A stretch of DNA of 16,271 nt from Myxococcales bacterium (GTDB lineage Bacteria > Myxococcota_C > UBA6777): NCBI GenBank assembly GCA_027005175.1, contig JALTMC010000441.1, positions 1 to 16,271 of the forward strand, in the 5' to 3' direction. A program made the translations under genes and the position numbers. The notes beneath the pieces were generated by a model. That model searched no databases, was not told where the DNA came from, and saw nothing but the letters and a program-made list of their open reading frames with translations. Of this stretch, positions 9,101 through 14,697 are shown piece by piece (within the stretch, counting starts at the first letter, position 1; each line of letters opens with the position of its first letter).

Positions 9101-10807
9101 CATCCCACATACCTACCATCCGGTAAGATGAAACTCTTTGACAGAGTTTTGGAGGTCAATCCAACCGGTGGTCGCTACAGTTTGGGCCTTGTTCGCTCTG
9201 AAGCAGATATCCATCCAGATGACTGGTTTCTAACTTGTCACTTTATGGATGACATGGTGATGCCGGGTACTCTGATGTACGAGTGCTGTGCTCACACACT
9301 GCGTGTCTTACTCATGCGAATGGGTTGGGTTGGCGAACACAGCACCACACACTTTGAGCCCATTCCAGGCATCACAGCCAAGCTAGCTTGTCGTGCTCCT
9401 GTCAGGCCATCCTCTCAAAAGGTGGTGTACGAAGTGGAGATTAAGGAGATAGGCACTCAGCCCTATCCCTATGTGATCGCCGATGCTTTGATGTATGTGG
9501 ATGGCAAATGCAGTGTATCCTTTGACAATATGTCGATGCAAATGACAGGTCAATCCTTTGCCGCACTCCAACAACTTTGGAAAGATGTGGACTTCTCCAG
9601 AGGATACAATCGACTCACTCACGAATCCAAGGTATCGCCGTTCTCGGGGAAACCGATATTGTACGATATCGAACAGATCATGGCCTATGCTGTGGGGAAA
9701 CCGTCCGAGGGTTTTGGACCTCAGTATGCGATCTTTGATCAAGACCGTGTGCTCGCGCGTTTACCGGGTCCACCGTATCTATTTCTGGATCGAGTCGTTG
9801 AAATTGAACCGGAGCCCTGGACCTTAAAAGCAGGTGGCTGGATCGAAATAGAGTACGACATCCCTGAAGACGCTTGGTACTTTGCGGCCAACCACCAGCC
9901 TGTTATGCCCTTCGCTATCCTGCTGGAGATAGCACTACAACCGTGCGGTTGGCTGGCAGCGTATTTGGGTTCGGCGTTGCAAAACAAGAAAGACTTGGCC
10001 TTTCGCAACCTCGGTGGAGAAGGCATACTCACAGCCCTCACGCGCCCCACATCAGGAACATTAACGGTTCGTGTGCAAATGTATGATGTGTCCAAAGCGG
10101 GAGGGATGTTAATCGAACGGTTCCACCTCAAAGTGTTACAACAAGGTAACTTGATTTACGACGGTACAACCTATTTTGGTTTCTTTACCAAAGCAGCTCT
10201 TGCCACACAGGTCGGAATTTTGGATGCACAGGACCGTTTGTATGAGCCCACGCCGAAAGAGTTGGCAGCACCGACATTCCATACCTTCAAAAACACTGCT
10301 CCCTTGCTCCCGGAAGATGGGCCAATCCCTGGTTGGTCAGGGGCAAGCATACCGGGAAAAGCTCTCCGTATGGTCGATAGAATCGACATTTTCCTACCCA
10401 ATGGCGGGCCACAGAAGCTTGGTTTCTTACGAGGGAGCAAGGATGTTGACCCAGAAGAGTGGTTCTTTGCCGCTCACTTTTACCAAGATCCTGTCTGTCC
10501 AGGCTCCTTGGGTCTGGAGTCATTTTTACAGTTGCTGCGCTTTTACATGATACGACGTTGGGGAAAGACACACGGCAAAGACCATATGTTTGAGCCCATC
10601 TTATTGAATGAAGCCCATCGCTGGGAGTATCGTGGGCAGATCCTACCCACAGCCACCAAAGTGGAGGTGGATGCGGTCATCACAAAGGTTGAGGATGGTC
10701 CCCATCCCATGGTCAAAGCCAGCGGTTTCTTAAAAGTGGACGGCCTCTTGATCTACGAAATGATTGACTTTGGACTCCGTATGATTCCCCATTCCGAGGA
10801 GGCTTAG
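3179..10807 (+). CDS. pfaC: PUFA synthase PfaC/Pfa3-type subunit (KS-CLF-AT-DH tetradomain)
   Basis: This 2542-residue protein is the second large PUFA synthase subunit. A ketosynthase (about 23-475) has active C219 in DAACASS, H353 in ECHGTG and H400 in the KSMIGH motif. A chain-length factor (about 552-998) follows: E752 replaces the cysteine, Q884 the first histidine, H922 remains. An acyltransferase (about 1125-1480) carries S1231 in GYSLGES and probable partner H1348. A long disordered linker rich in P, Q, E and T contains a helical stretch near 1625-1670. The end holds four hotdog folds as pseudo/active pairs: fold 1 lacks the catalytic His (WYLDADRMP, 1806-1814), fold 2 has H2021 and E2035, fold 3 has N2238 at the His site, fold 4 has H2433 and E2447. 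This is the PfaC DH plan plus an AT, as in myxobacterial Pfa3, but with no AGPAT domain. The GTG start at 3179 is chosen because the next ATG is inside the KS motif; no strong ribosome binding site precedes it, consistent with coupling to the upstream gene. Confidence 0.93.
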   Translation: MNNTREKAPLSSQRPISQNTPSSSVAPIAIVGMGGVFPGAANISQFWENIQQAKSAATLVPEHRWVMPPEIAYQEKHQPDRTYSQTACLVDEEISLDVAGLHLEPSLLQALDPLYLMTLHAGKEAYDNAQMESVAHERTGVILAAIALPTDGSSALTRATLGEAFAQSLNKDLSYVWPSETSPPSASESLNGRVTALPAMLLAQALQLGGRAFTLDAACASSLYAIKLACDELREGRADAMLAGGVSRPENLYTQIGFSQLKALSPSGRCAPFDKDADGLVVGEGAGIFMLKRLDDAVRDKDHVLGVIRGIGLSNDIGGGLLAPDSEGQLRAMKLAYHQAEWAPNTVDLIECHGTGTPLGDKTEFDSLCKLWESDESRESSKIWQPQQCVIGSIKSMIGHLLTGASAASLVKVLLAFQHKELPPSANFAKPAFPMEQTPFQVVSKPRPWPKHPNVPARRAAVSAFGFGGINAHLLVEEWDTDTVTTDFSEQSDNNRHRNDDRHILVKEQDADTATPEVSRQSSNDRHLLVEKQDANTATAHIRTIYLRDEGREPVALVGMDVHVGKAETLEAWAQAVLQGQSLHDARPKHRWSGGESWLSQSIPDLPEQGSYLSSLDVPIGTFRLPPNEIAQLLPQQLLMLQVAAKAMRDAGLPLRDRRPRMGTFIGVGFDFECTRFHLRWALTRLAPQWAEQLALQLTPAQLASWVMELQDALGPALNATRTVGALGGIVASRIAKEFLLGGPSFILSSEEVSGLQALELATRALQRHELDAALVGAVDITGDISHMATMHALKRWTPNTKDRSFSQDSQGRHIGEGATAFVLKRLSDATREKDRIYAVIKGIGIATGGDLDTPDATTLRRAISQAHEEADIAPTSLSYLETQGSGIVAEDTTELQIWEQLRSGSPTKPLALSTLAPVTGHLGAASSLTAVAKASLALYHKRLPGNPEIPSLSVASNPDFFHIPQSSQPWLRNRIEGPRAAAVQSLALGGSAAHCVLQEVPSTWEEVPSNWEEAPSSHQPLCIASINDSHALFVLEGESPTDLLVQAEALQRQLREGLRSLPQEASFRLQQNPLQPERNYCISLVSQNHKQALEQLHTICESLSQGDILRSQGKQGIFSTPSPLGPEGRLAFIYPGSGNHYIEMGRQLGLRFPEVLAQMDAETDRLQDQMLPPIYMPWRHDWSPGWRTEAAKLAASHAHHMIFGQVFHGGFVTEVCRRLGLNEEAIIGYSLGESAGLFASKAWPERGQMLERMEASPLFQNQLAGPCDMARQVWQVPQQEDVAWRTAVLQRSAEEVRQHLKAHSTARLLIINTPDECVIGGRQKDVEAVIRELQSEAIYLQGIVTVHCEAVEPVKDAYRALHLFPTTATEGIDYYSGYLGRSYPLTRESAADSILNQALYGFDYTRTIRQAYDDGIRLFVEMGPRNSCTRMIKKILKDLPHFAQSACVSGEQDIFSIQNLMAGLLAERIPVNLHALYPKEAKKSTDVEWTSTPKPSITVPVGQPFKAPTLPKRATKEATSATQNTEKKHRFVHIPMEEKTISDRNSQEIRTQTSDLGTQETMPNKPKPTPQELIQPTLQSNPLQPQMIAPVYSPSAESIPRSEVTQISTLASPPMQLTADVLPGLSATWEARGQAHDTYLRMSQQNQQAMMETLALQQQLLETALTKDASFTPAQRERTKELLTSHVPEKAASHPEHQTQNLEPTPPPQERKNVELRTQTPELRTQAPEREAPRFTREQCMEFAIGSIAKVLGPEFSVIDSYPVRVRLPDEPLMLVDRILSVTAEKAVLGRGSLITEHDVNPGAWYLDADRMPVCVTVEAGQADLFLCSYMGIDFKLKGKRAYRLLDAEIHFHRELPKPGETIQYDITIEKFVRQGEIYLFFFRFDGTIHGQPLITMRNGCAGFFTDEEIDGSGGIVRPPAEWEPRQGKVDTSWKPLVPFEHTESYDESEVKALRRGDYAACFGPVFKNLSLQHPTYLPSGKMKLFDRVLEVNPTGGRYSLGLVRSEADIHPDDWFLTCHFMDDMVMPGTLMYECCAHTLRVLLMRMGWVGEHSTTHFEPIPGITAKLACRAPVRPSSQKVVYEVEIKEIGTQPYPYVIADALMYVDGKCSVSFDNMSMQMTGQSFAALQQLWKDVDFSRGYNRLTHESKVSPFSGKPILYDIEQIMAYAVGKPSEGFGPQYAIFDQDRVLARLPGPPYLFLDRVVEIEPEPWTLKAGGWIEIEYDIPEDAWYFAANHQPVMPFAILLEIALQPCGWLAAYLGSALQNKKDLAFRNLGGEGILTALTRPTSGTLTVRVQMYDVSKAGGMLIERFHLKVLQQGNLIYDGTTYFGFFTKAALATQVGILDAQDRLYEPTPKELAAPTFHTFKNTAPLLPEDGPIPGWSGASIPGKALRMVDRIDIFLPNGGPQKLGFLRGSKDVDPEEWFFAAHFYQDPVCPGSLGLESFLQLLRFYMIRRWGKTHGKDHMFEPILLNEAHRWEYRGQILPTATKVEVDAVITKVEDGPHPMVKASGFLKVDGLLIYEMIDFGLRMIPHSEEA
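4595..4804 (+). repeat. imperfect 72/90-bp tandem repeats in the KS-CLF linker
   Basis: Three units begin with a histidine codon at 4595, 4685 and 4757 and open HLLVEEWD, HILVKEQD and HLLVEKQD, each continuing with an (A/T)(D/N)T-type segment. The first is 90 bp, the second 72 bp and the third is shorter. The first unit begins within the conserved end of the KS domain (GGINAHLLVEE), so the linker looks like duplication of the domain's own last residues. Confidence 0.85.
6176..6238 (+). repeat. 21-bp tandem repeat x3 after the chain-length factor
   Basis: Units at 6176-6196, 6197-6217 and 6218-6238 encode EVPSTWE, EVPSNWE and EAPSSHQ; the third copy has diverged at its end. The array starts right after the terminal AAHCVLQ of the chain-length factor and is in frame. 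It is probably a flexible, expandable spacer before the acyltransferase region. Confidence 0.88.
8007..8026 (+). other. perfect 8-bp inverted repeat in the AT-DH linker
   Basis: CATTGGCG (8007-8014) and CGCCAATG (8019-8026) are exact complements around the loop TCCC. The hairpin sits in the low-complexity linker of the Pfa3 subunit, just before its predicted helical stretch. It is shorter than the two dyads in the upstream gene, so chance is more plausible here. Confidence 0.6.
8324..8359 (+). repeat. 21-bp-period direct repeat, GAACTCAGAACCC family, in the AT-DH linker
   Basis: The 15-mer GAACTCAGAACCCAG occurs at 8324-8338 and 8345-8359, giving the peptide ELRTQTPELRTQAPE in the disordered linker before the dehydratases. 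The same core recurs twice between oleA and oleB. A degenerate relative (GGAACTCAGGAAACC) is near 7849. Confidence 0.85.
10796..10802 (+). promoter_or_regulatory. strong ribosome binding site for oleA inside the pfa3 end
   Basis: GAGGAGG lies 8 nt before the ATG at 10811 and is formed by the last codons of the upstream synthase. It fixes the oleA start and ties its translation to the same transcript. Confidence 0.85.
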
Positions 10808-10810
10808 CTG

Positions 10811-11851
10811 ATGCGATACTCTCGTGTACACATCGAAGCCATTGGGTATGAGTTTGCCCCTCATGTCGCAACATCCAAAGAGATCGAAGCTCATCTCGCA
10901 CCACTCTACCAAAAGATGCATATGCGTCCAGGGCAGCTCGAAGCCTGGACAGGAATTCGAGAGCGACGCTTCTGGGACCGTCACCCGGTCCTCGCAGAAC
11001 ACGCAGCCGTTGCCGGAGCAGACGCATTGCGACGGGCCAATGTATCACCCGAACAAATAGGGATGTTGATCTTTGGTGGTGTGGGTCGCGACCACCTGGA
11101 ACCCGCAACAGCCTGTGAAGTCGCTTACCGACTTCAACTCCCCAACCATACCCAGATCTTCGACCTCTCCAACGCATGCCTTGGTGTGCTCAATGGCATG
11201 TTACAAGTCGCCAATGCCATTGAGTTGGGACAAATCCAGGCAGGGCTGGTCGTCTCTTGTGAGACCTCCCGTCACATCATCGAACAAACCATCGCAGAGT
11301 TATTGGAACAATCTGATATGGAGCGAGTTCGTTCAGGCCTTGCCACCCTTACCGGAGGCTCTGGTGCTGTGGGTGTTTTACTCACAGACTCCTCCATCGC
11401 CACACAATCTCATCGCTTGCTCGGTGGCATTCTTCGCAACAACACAGAGCAGCACAAGCTCTGCATGTGGACACCCGCCATGGACTTCACTCCCCACAAA
11501 CGACAACAAATGCACACCGACGCAGTCGGTGTTCTTGAGCACGGAACAGCACTGGGAGTCGAGACCTATCGAGCCTTGAAGCAAGAGCTACAATGGTCTG
11601 CCCAGCAACCGGATAAAGTCATATGTCACCAAGTTGGAACCGCACACCAACGAGAGATATTGCAAGCTCTCAAGATCTCTCCCGAGCGCGACTTCACCAC
11701 CTTTGAAACTCTCGGGAATATCGGCACAGTCGCTCTACCCATGACTGCTGGTATCGCCGCCGATACAGGCTTCCTTCAACCCGGCGACAACGTCGGCTTC
11801 CTCGGCATAGGAAGTGGACTCAATTGCTTAATGTTGGGGGTCGAATGGTAG
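10811..11851 (+). CDS. oleA: OleA, head-to-head acyl condensing enzyme (thiolase fold)
   Basis: OleA joins two fatty acyl thioesters in a non-decarboxylative Claisen condensation to give a 2-alkyl-3-ketoacid. The 346-residue protein has the thiolase/KAS III fold with C123 in SNACLG, H273 in ICHQVGTAHQ and N303 in ETLGNIGT, the triad spacing of characterised OleA proteins. The ETLGNIGTVALP segment and the following oleB, oleC and oleD separate it from FabH. It starts 3 bp after the PUFA synthase stop, behind a strong ribosome binding site, so its substrate is probably the PUFA synthase product, bound to CoA or ACP. Known OleA proteins use acyl-CoA; direct use of ACP chains would be an inference. 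Cytosolic, expected to be a dimer. Confidence 0.92.
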   Translation: MRYSRVHIEAIGYEFAPHVATSKEIEAHLAPLYQKMHMRPGQLEAWTGIRERRFWDRHPVLAEHAAVAGADALRRANVSPEQIGMLIFGGVGRDHLEPATACEVAYRLQLPNHTQIFDLSNACLGVLNGMLQVANAIELGQIQAGLVVSCETSRHIIEQTIAELLEQSDMERVRSGLATLTGGSGAVGVLLTDSSIATQSHRLLGGILRNNTEQHKLCMWTPAMDFTPHKRQQMHTDAVGVLEHGTALGVETYRALKQELQWSAQQPDKVICHQVGTAHQREILQALKISPERDFTTFETLGNIGTVALPMTAGIAADTGFLQPGDNVGFLGIGSGLNCLMLGVEW

Positions 11852-11987
11852 AATTCATCGGAGCGAACCCCCATGCGTCGAACCCAGAACTCAGAACCCG
11901 GATGAGAGAGAGAATGACATAATAGACGTGTTGGACAATATGACACATGAGGAACCCAGAACTCAGAACCCAGACCAGAGAGATATC
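11852..11987 (+). repeat. oleA-oleB intergenic region with two copies of a 20-bp repeat
   Basis: The 20-mer GAACCCAGAACTCAGAACCC occurs identically at 11880-11899 and 11952-11971. The first is followed by a purine-rich GAGAGAGAGA and an ATG that hits a stop two codons later (ATG ACA TAA, 11913-11921). The second is followed by CCAGAGAGATATC and the oleB ATG. The block looks like a duplicated leader, leaving a tiny decoy start. The core matches repeats inside the Pfa3 linker at 8324-8359. I see no convincing promoter or terminator. Confidence 0.8.
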
Positions 11988-12893
11988 ATGACCTTCACTA
12001 TAGAATCCATCCGTGACCTGTATCCCTTCGAATCTCACTATTGGGATAGAGATGGCTTAAAAATGCATTATTTGGACGAGGGTGAGGGAGACACTGTGTT
12101 AATGTTGCACGGGAACCCAACCTGGTCCTTTTATTATCGAGAGCTTGTCAAGACACTGAGTCCACACTATCGAGTGATTGTGCCAGACCACATGGGCTGT
12201 GGGCTGTCTGACAAACCTGATGATAGTACCTATACATATCGCCTGGAGAACAGGGTCAAGGATGTGGAAGGTCTTATGGAGCATCTTGGATTAAAGGAAA
12301 ACATCACTATCATTGCTCACGATTGGGGCGGTATGATTGGATGCTCCTTCGCGCTACGCCACAAGGAAGACATCCAACGCTTGGTGATGTTAAACACAGC
12401 AGGTTTTATGTTGCCACAAGGCAAGTCACTGCCGTTGCGGTTGTCGGTACTTCGGTACATTCGACCTTTTGCAGCCATCGCGGTGCGGGGATTTAATGTA
12501 TTCTCCCGAGCCGCCACCTGGATGGCAACCAAAAAGGGACTCCCCTCCAAAGTCAAACAGGGACTTGTTGGCCCTTACAACTCATGGGACAACCGAATCG
12601 CCGTGCTTCGATTTGTCCAAGATATCCCAATCACGCCAAAGGACCCAAGTTACAAAGAGTGTAAATACGTAGAAGACCACCTCGAAGATCTGTCAGAGAT
12701 CCCTCTGATGATTGGTTGGGGTGAACACGACTTTGTGTTTGATATGGAGTTTTTGGCAGAGTGGGAACGACGTATGCCCCACGCAGAGGTACATCGCTAC
12801 CCCGATTCAGGCCACTATGTCCTAGAAGACGCAGCAGAGGAACTCCTCCCCACCATCAAAGACTTCTTACATAACCACCCCATTCAAAGCTAG
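11988..12893 (+). CDS. oleB: OleB, beta-lactone decarboxylase (alpha/beta hydrolase)
   Basis: OleB removes CO2 from the cis-beta-lactone made by OleC, giving the cis-olefin. The 301-residue protein is an alpha/beta hydrolase of the haloalkane dehalogenase-like group: oxyanion-side motif LHGNPTW, nucleophile D112 in AHDWGG, D248 in GWGEHDF and H276 in DSGHYVL. The frame stays open upstream to GTG 11928 and ATG 11940, but those codons translate the repeat block. The ATG at 11988 puts the nucleophile and histidine where they lie in known OleB proteins and is preceded by a purine-rich AGAGAGAT. Alone it could be read as a dehalogenase or epoxide hydrolase; the place between oleA and oleC decides. 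OleB, OleC and OleD are known to form large cytosolic assemblies. Confidence 0.9.
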   Translation: MTFTIESIRDLYPFESHYWDRDGLKMHYLDEGEGDTVLMLHGNPTWSFYYRELVKTLSPHYRVIVPDHMGCGLSDKPDDSTYTYRLENRVKDVEGLMEHLGLKENITIIAHDWGGMIGCSFALRHKEDIQRLVMLNTAGFMLPQGKSLPLRLSVLRYIRPFAAIAVRGFNVFSRAATWMATKKGLPSKVKQGLVGPYNSWDNRIAVLRFVQDIPITPKDPSYKECKYVEDHLEDLSEIPLMIGWGEHDFVFDMEFLAEWERRMPHAEVHRYPDSGHYVLEDAAEELLPTIKDFLHNHPIQS

Positions 12894-12913
12894 ACCACCC
12901 CATTCAAAGTTAG
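12874..12913 (+). repeat. 20-bp tandem duplication across the oleB stop codon
   Basis: ACCACCCCATTCAAAGCTAG (12874-12893) is followed at once by a copy with one change (12894-12913, GTTAG). The oleB stop TAG is the end of the first unit, and a second TAG ends the second. The duplication lengthens the oleB-oleC gap without changing the protein. Confidence 0.92.
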
Positions 12914-12990
12914 AACGTAAAGTTTTTGTGATTGCAAGCACGAGCATGGGAATAAATTCCCGTATGTCAAAGACTCTCTCCAAGGTATTT

Positions 12991-14697
12991 ATGATGAATG
13001 AAGCAGTGATAGCTCCTCCCGTGGAAGACCTGAACTCATTGGTGAATGTTGCGGCACATCTTCCGCGTATGGCACAACTCCAGCCGCATATGCGAGCCGT
13101 GGTTTTTCCCTCTGGTAGGGATAGATCGGGGCTTGTGACCTACAGTCACTACACCTACAAGCAGCTCAATGAGACATGTGATAAAATCGCACATGGACTC
13201 GAATCTGTAGGTATTAAACGCGGAACAAAAACGGTGTTAATGGTCAAGCCTTCTCTTGATTTTTTTGCCCTCACCTTTGCTCTGTTCAAGGTGGGTGCTG
13301 TACCTGTGATGATCGATCCAGGGATGGGGATCAAGCGCATGTTGCATTGTTTAAAGTCCACAGAACCTGAAGGCTTTGTGGGAATCTCCATGGCACATGC
13401 CCTGCGCATATTGTCACCGATGATCTTACCAGGTGCTTTTAAGTCGATTAACTCGGTTGTCACCGTAGGACGACGATTGTTTTGGGGGGGTGCTACGTTA
13501 AAGCAGTTTTTGGACAAGCCCTGGACTCCCTACGAGATGGCTCCCACGGAGCCCGAAGAAGTCGCTGCCATACTTTTCACAACGGGTAGCACTGGCCCTG
13601 CCAAAGGTGTCGTGTATACACACCGAATTTTCAATGCCCAGGTTGGGTATATGCGCTCTGTCTTTGGGTTCAGCCCAGGCGACATCGACCTCCCTACCTT
13701 CCCGTTGTTTGCATTGTTTGCTCCAGCACTTGGAATGACCGCGATTGTTCCGGATATGGACCCAACCAAGCCTGCCCAAGTGGACCCCAGAAAAATTATA
13801 GAAGCGGTAGAGAACCAGGGTGTCACCACGATGTTTGGCTCCCCTGCTTTGCTCAACCGGGTGGGCCGCTATGGAGAAGAACATGCTATCAAGTTCCCAT
13901 CCATTCGCCGTGTTCTCACCGCAGGTGCGCCAGTCGCACCCGACAACCTCCAGCGTTTTCGCAACCTGATCGCAGACGATGGAGAGATCTACACCCCCTA
14001 TGGCGCAACGGAATCACTCCCGGTTGCTGCGATGAAGAGTCGCGACATCCTGGAAGAGACACAAAAAGCAACAGCCCAAGGCAAAGGTACCTGTGTGGGT
14101 AGTCCTGTTGATGGTATGACAGCAAGAATTATTCGTATTTCGGACGAAGCGATTCCGGAGTGGTCCGATGACCTGTTAGTCCCTGCTGGTGATATTGGCG
14201 AGATCATCGTACAAGGTCCGACAGTCACTCGAACCTATTACAGAAGACCCGACGCCACAGCTCTAGCTAAGATCGTCGATGGCGATACATTTTGGCATCG
14301 CATGGGCGATGTTGGTTGGCTCGATGAAAAAGGTCGAATATGGTTCTGCGGTCGAATGAAACATCGTGTACAAACATCGGATGGACCGATGTTTACAATA
14401 CAATGTGAAGCTATTTTCAACCAACACCCCGAGGTCTATCGCACTGCCCTCGTCGGTGTGGGAAAAGCTCCTGACCAAACACCTGTACTTCTTGTAGAAC
14501 GTGAAGCAAGTGCTTCTGGCAACCTGGATCAGTTGACCCAAGAACTGCTGGATCTGGGTGCCCAGCATAAGCATACAAGCTCAATCAGTACCATCTTATA
14601 TCATCCATCGTTTCCGGTGGATATTCGACACAATGCAAAGATCTTTCGAGAGAAGTTAGCCATATGGGCAGCAGAACAAATCGGAGTCAAGGGATGA
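12991..14697 (+). CDS. oleC: OleC, beta-lactone synthetase (AMP-forming ligase superfamily)
   Basis: OleC adenylates a 2-alkyl-3-hydroxy acid with ATP and closes it to a beta-lactone. With the chosen start it has 568 residues. It shows the ANL-family phosphate loop TTGSTGPAKG from residue 197, the core motif YGATE, the hinge region GDVGWLDEKGRIWFCGRMKHRV, and the C-terminal catalytic lysine K550 in HNAKIFREKL. Neighbouring oleB and oleD mark it as OleC and not an acyl-CoA synthetase. The start is uncertain: in-frame GTG 12928, ATG 12946 and ATG 12964 lack a ribosome binding site, while ATG 12991 (followed by a second ATG) has AAGG 5 nt upstream and leaves a short tail before the conserved NVAAHLPRMA. 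A small GGGAA/TTCCC hairpin lies at 12948-12961. The stop overlaps oleD by 4 bp. Confidence 0.9.
   Translation: MMNEAVIAPPVEDLNSLVNVAAHLPRMAQLQPHMRAVVFPSGRDRSGLVTYSHYTYKQLNETCDKIAHGLESVGIKRGTKTVLMVKPSLDFFALTFALFKVGAVPVMIDPGMGIKRMLHCLKSTEPEGFVGISMAHALRILSPMILPGAFKSINSVVTVGRRLFWGGATLKQFLDKPWTPYEMAPTEPEEVAAILFTTGSTGPAKGVVYTHRIFNAQVGYMRSVFGFSPGDIDLPTFPLFALFAPALGMTAIVPDMDPTKPAQVDPRKIIEAVENQGVTTMFGSPALLNRVGRYGEEHAIKFPSIRRVLTAGAPVAPDNLQRFRNLIADDGEIYTPYGATESLPVAAMKSRDILEETQKATAQGKGTCVGSPVDGMTARIIRISDEAIPEWSDDLLVPAGDIGEIIVQGPTVTRTYYRRPDATALAKIVDGDTFWHRMGDVGWLDEKGRIWFCGRMKHRVQTSDGPMFTIQCEAIFNQHPEVYRTALVGVGKAPDQTPVLLVEREASASGNLDQLTQELLDLGAQHKHTSSISTILYHPSFPVDIRHNAKIFREKLAIWAAEQIGVKG
14683..14686 (+). 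promoter_or_regulatory. ribosome binding site for oleD
   Basis: GGAG inside the oleC end lies 7 nt before the ATG at 14694. It supports that start over the in-frame ATG at 14664, which is deeper inside oleC. Confidence 0.65.

Noticed and set aside
1-10807. Modular antibiotic-type polyketide synthase
   Set aside because: Tandem ACPs, a KS-CLF pair and FabA-like double hotdog dehydratases are the PUFA synthase signature, not that of modular PKS.
10811-11851. FabH (KAS III) for the thiolase-fold protein
   Set aside because: The ETLGNIGT segment and full ole neighbourhood match OleA, and there are no other fatty acid initiation genes nearby.
11928-11987. Upstream in-frame starts for oleB (GTG 11928, ATG 11940)
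   Set aside because: The added residues are a translation of the dispersed repeat, and the ATG at 11988 gives the expected positions of the catalytic residues.
11988-12893. Haloalkane dehalogenase as the function of the alpha/beta hydrolase
   Set aside because: The HGNPTW and HDWGG motifs are shared by dehalogenases and OleB; the position between oleA and oleC makes OleB far more likely.
14664-14693. Upstream in-frame ATG for oleD
   Set aside because: It lies deep in oleC and adds a non-conserved leader; ATG 14694 has GGAG at good spacing and the typical 4-bp ATGA overlap.
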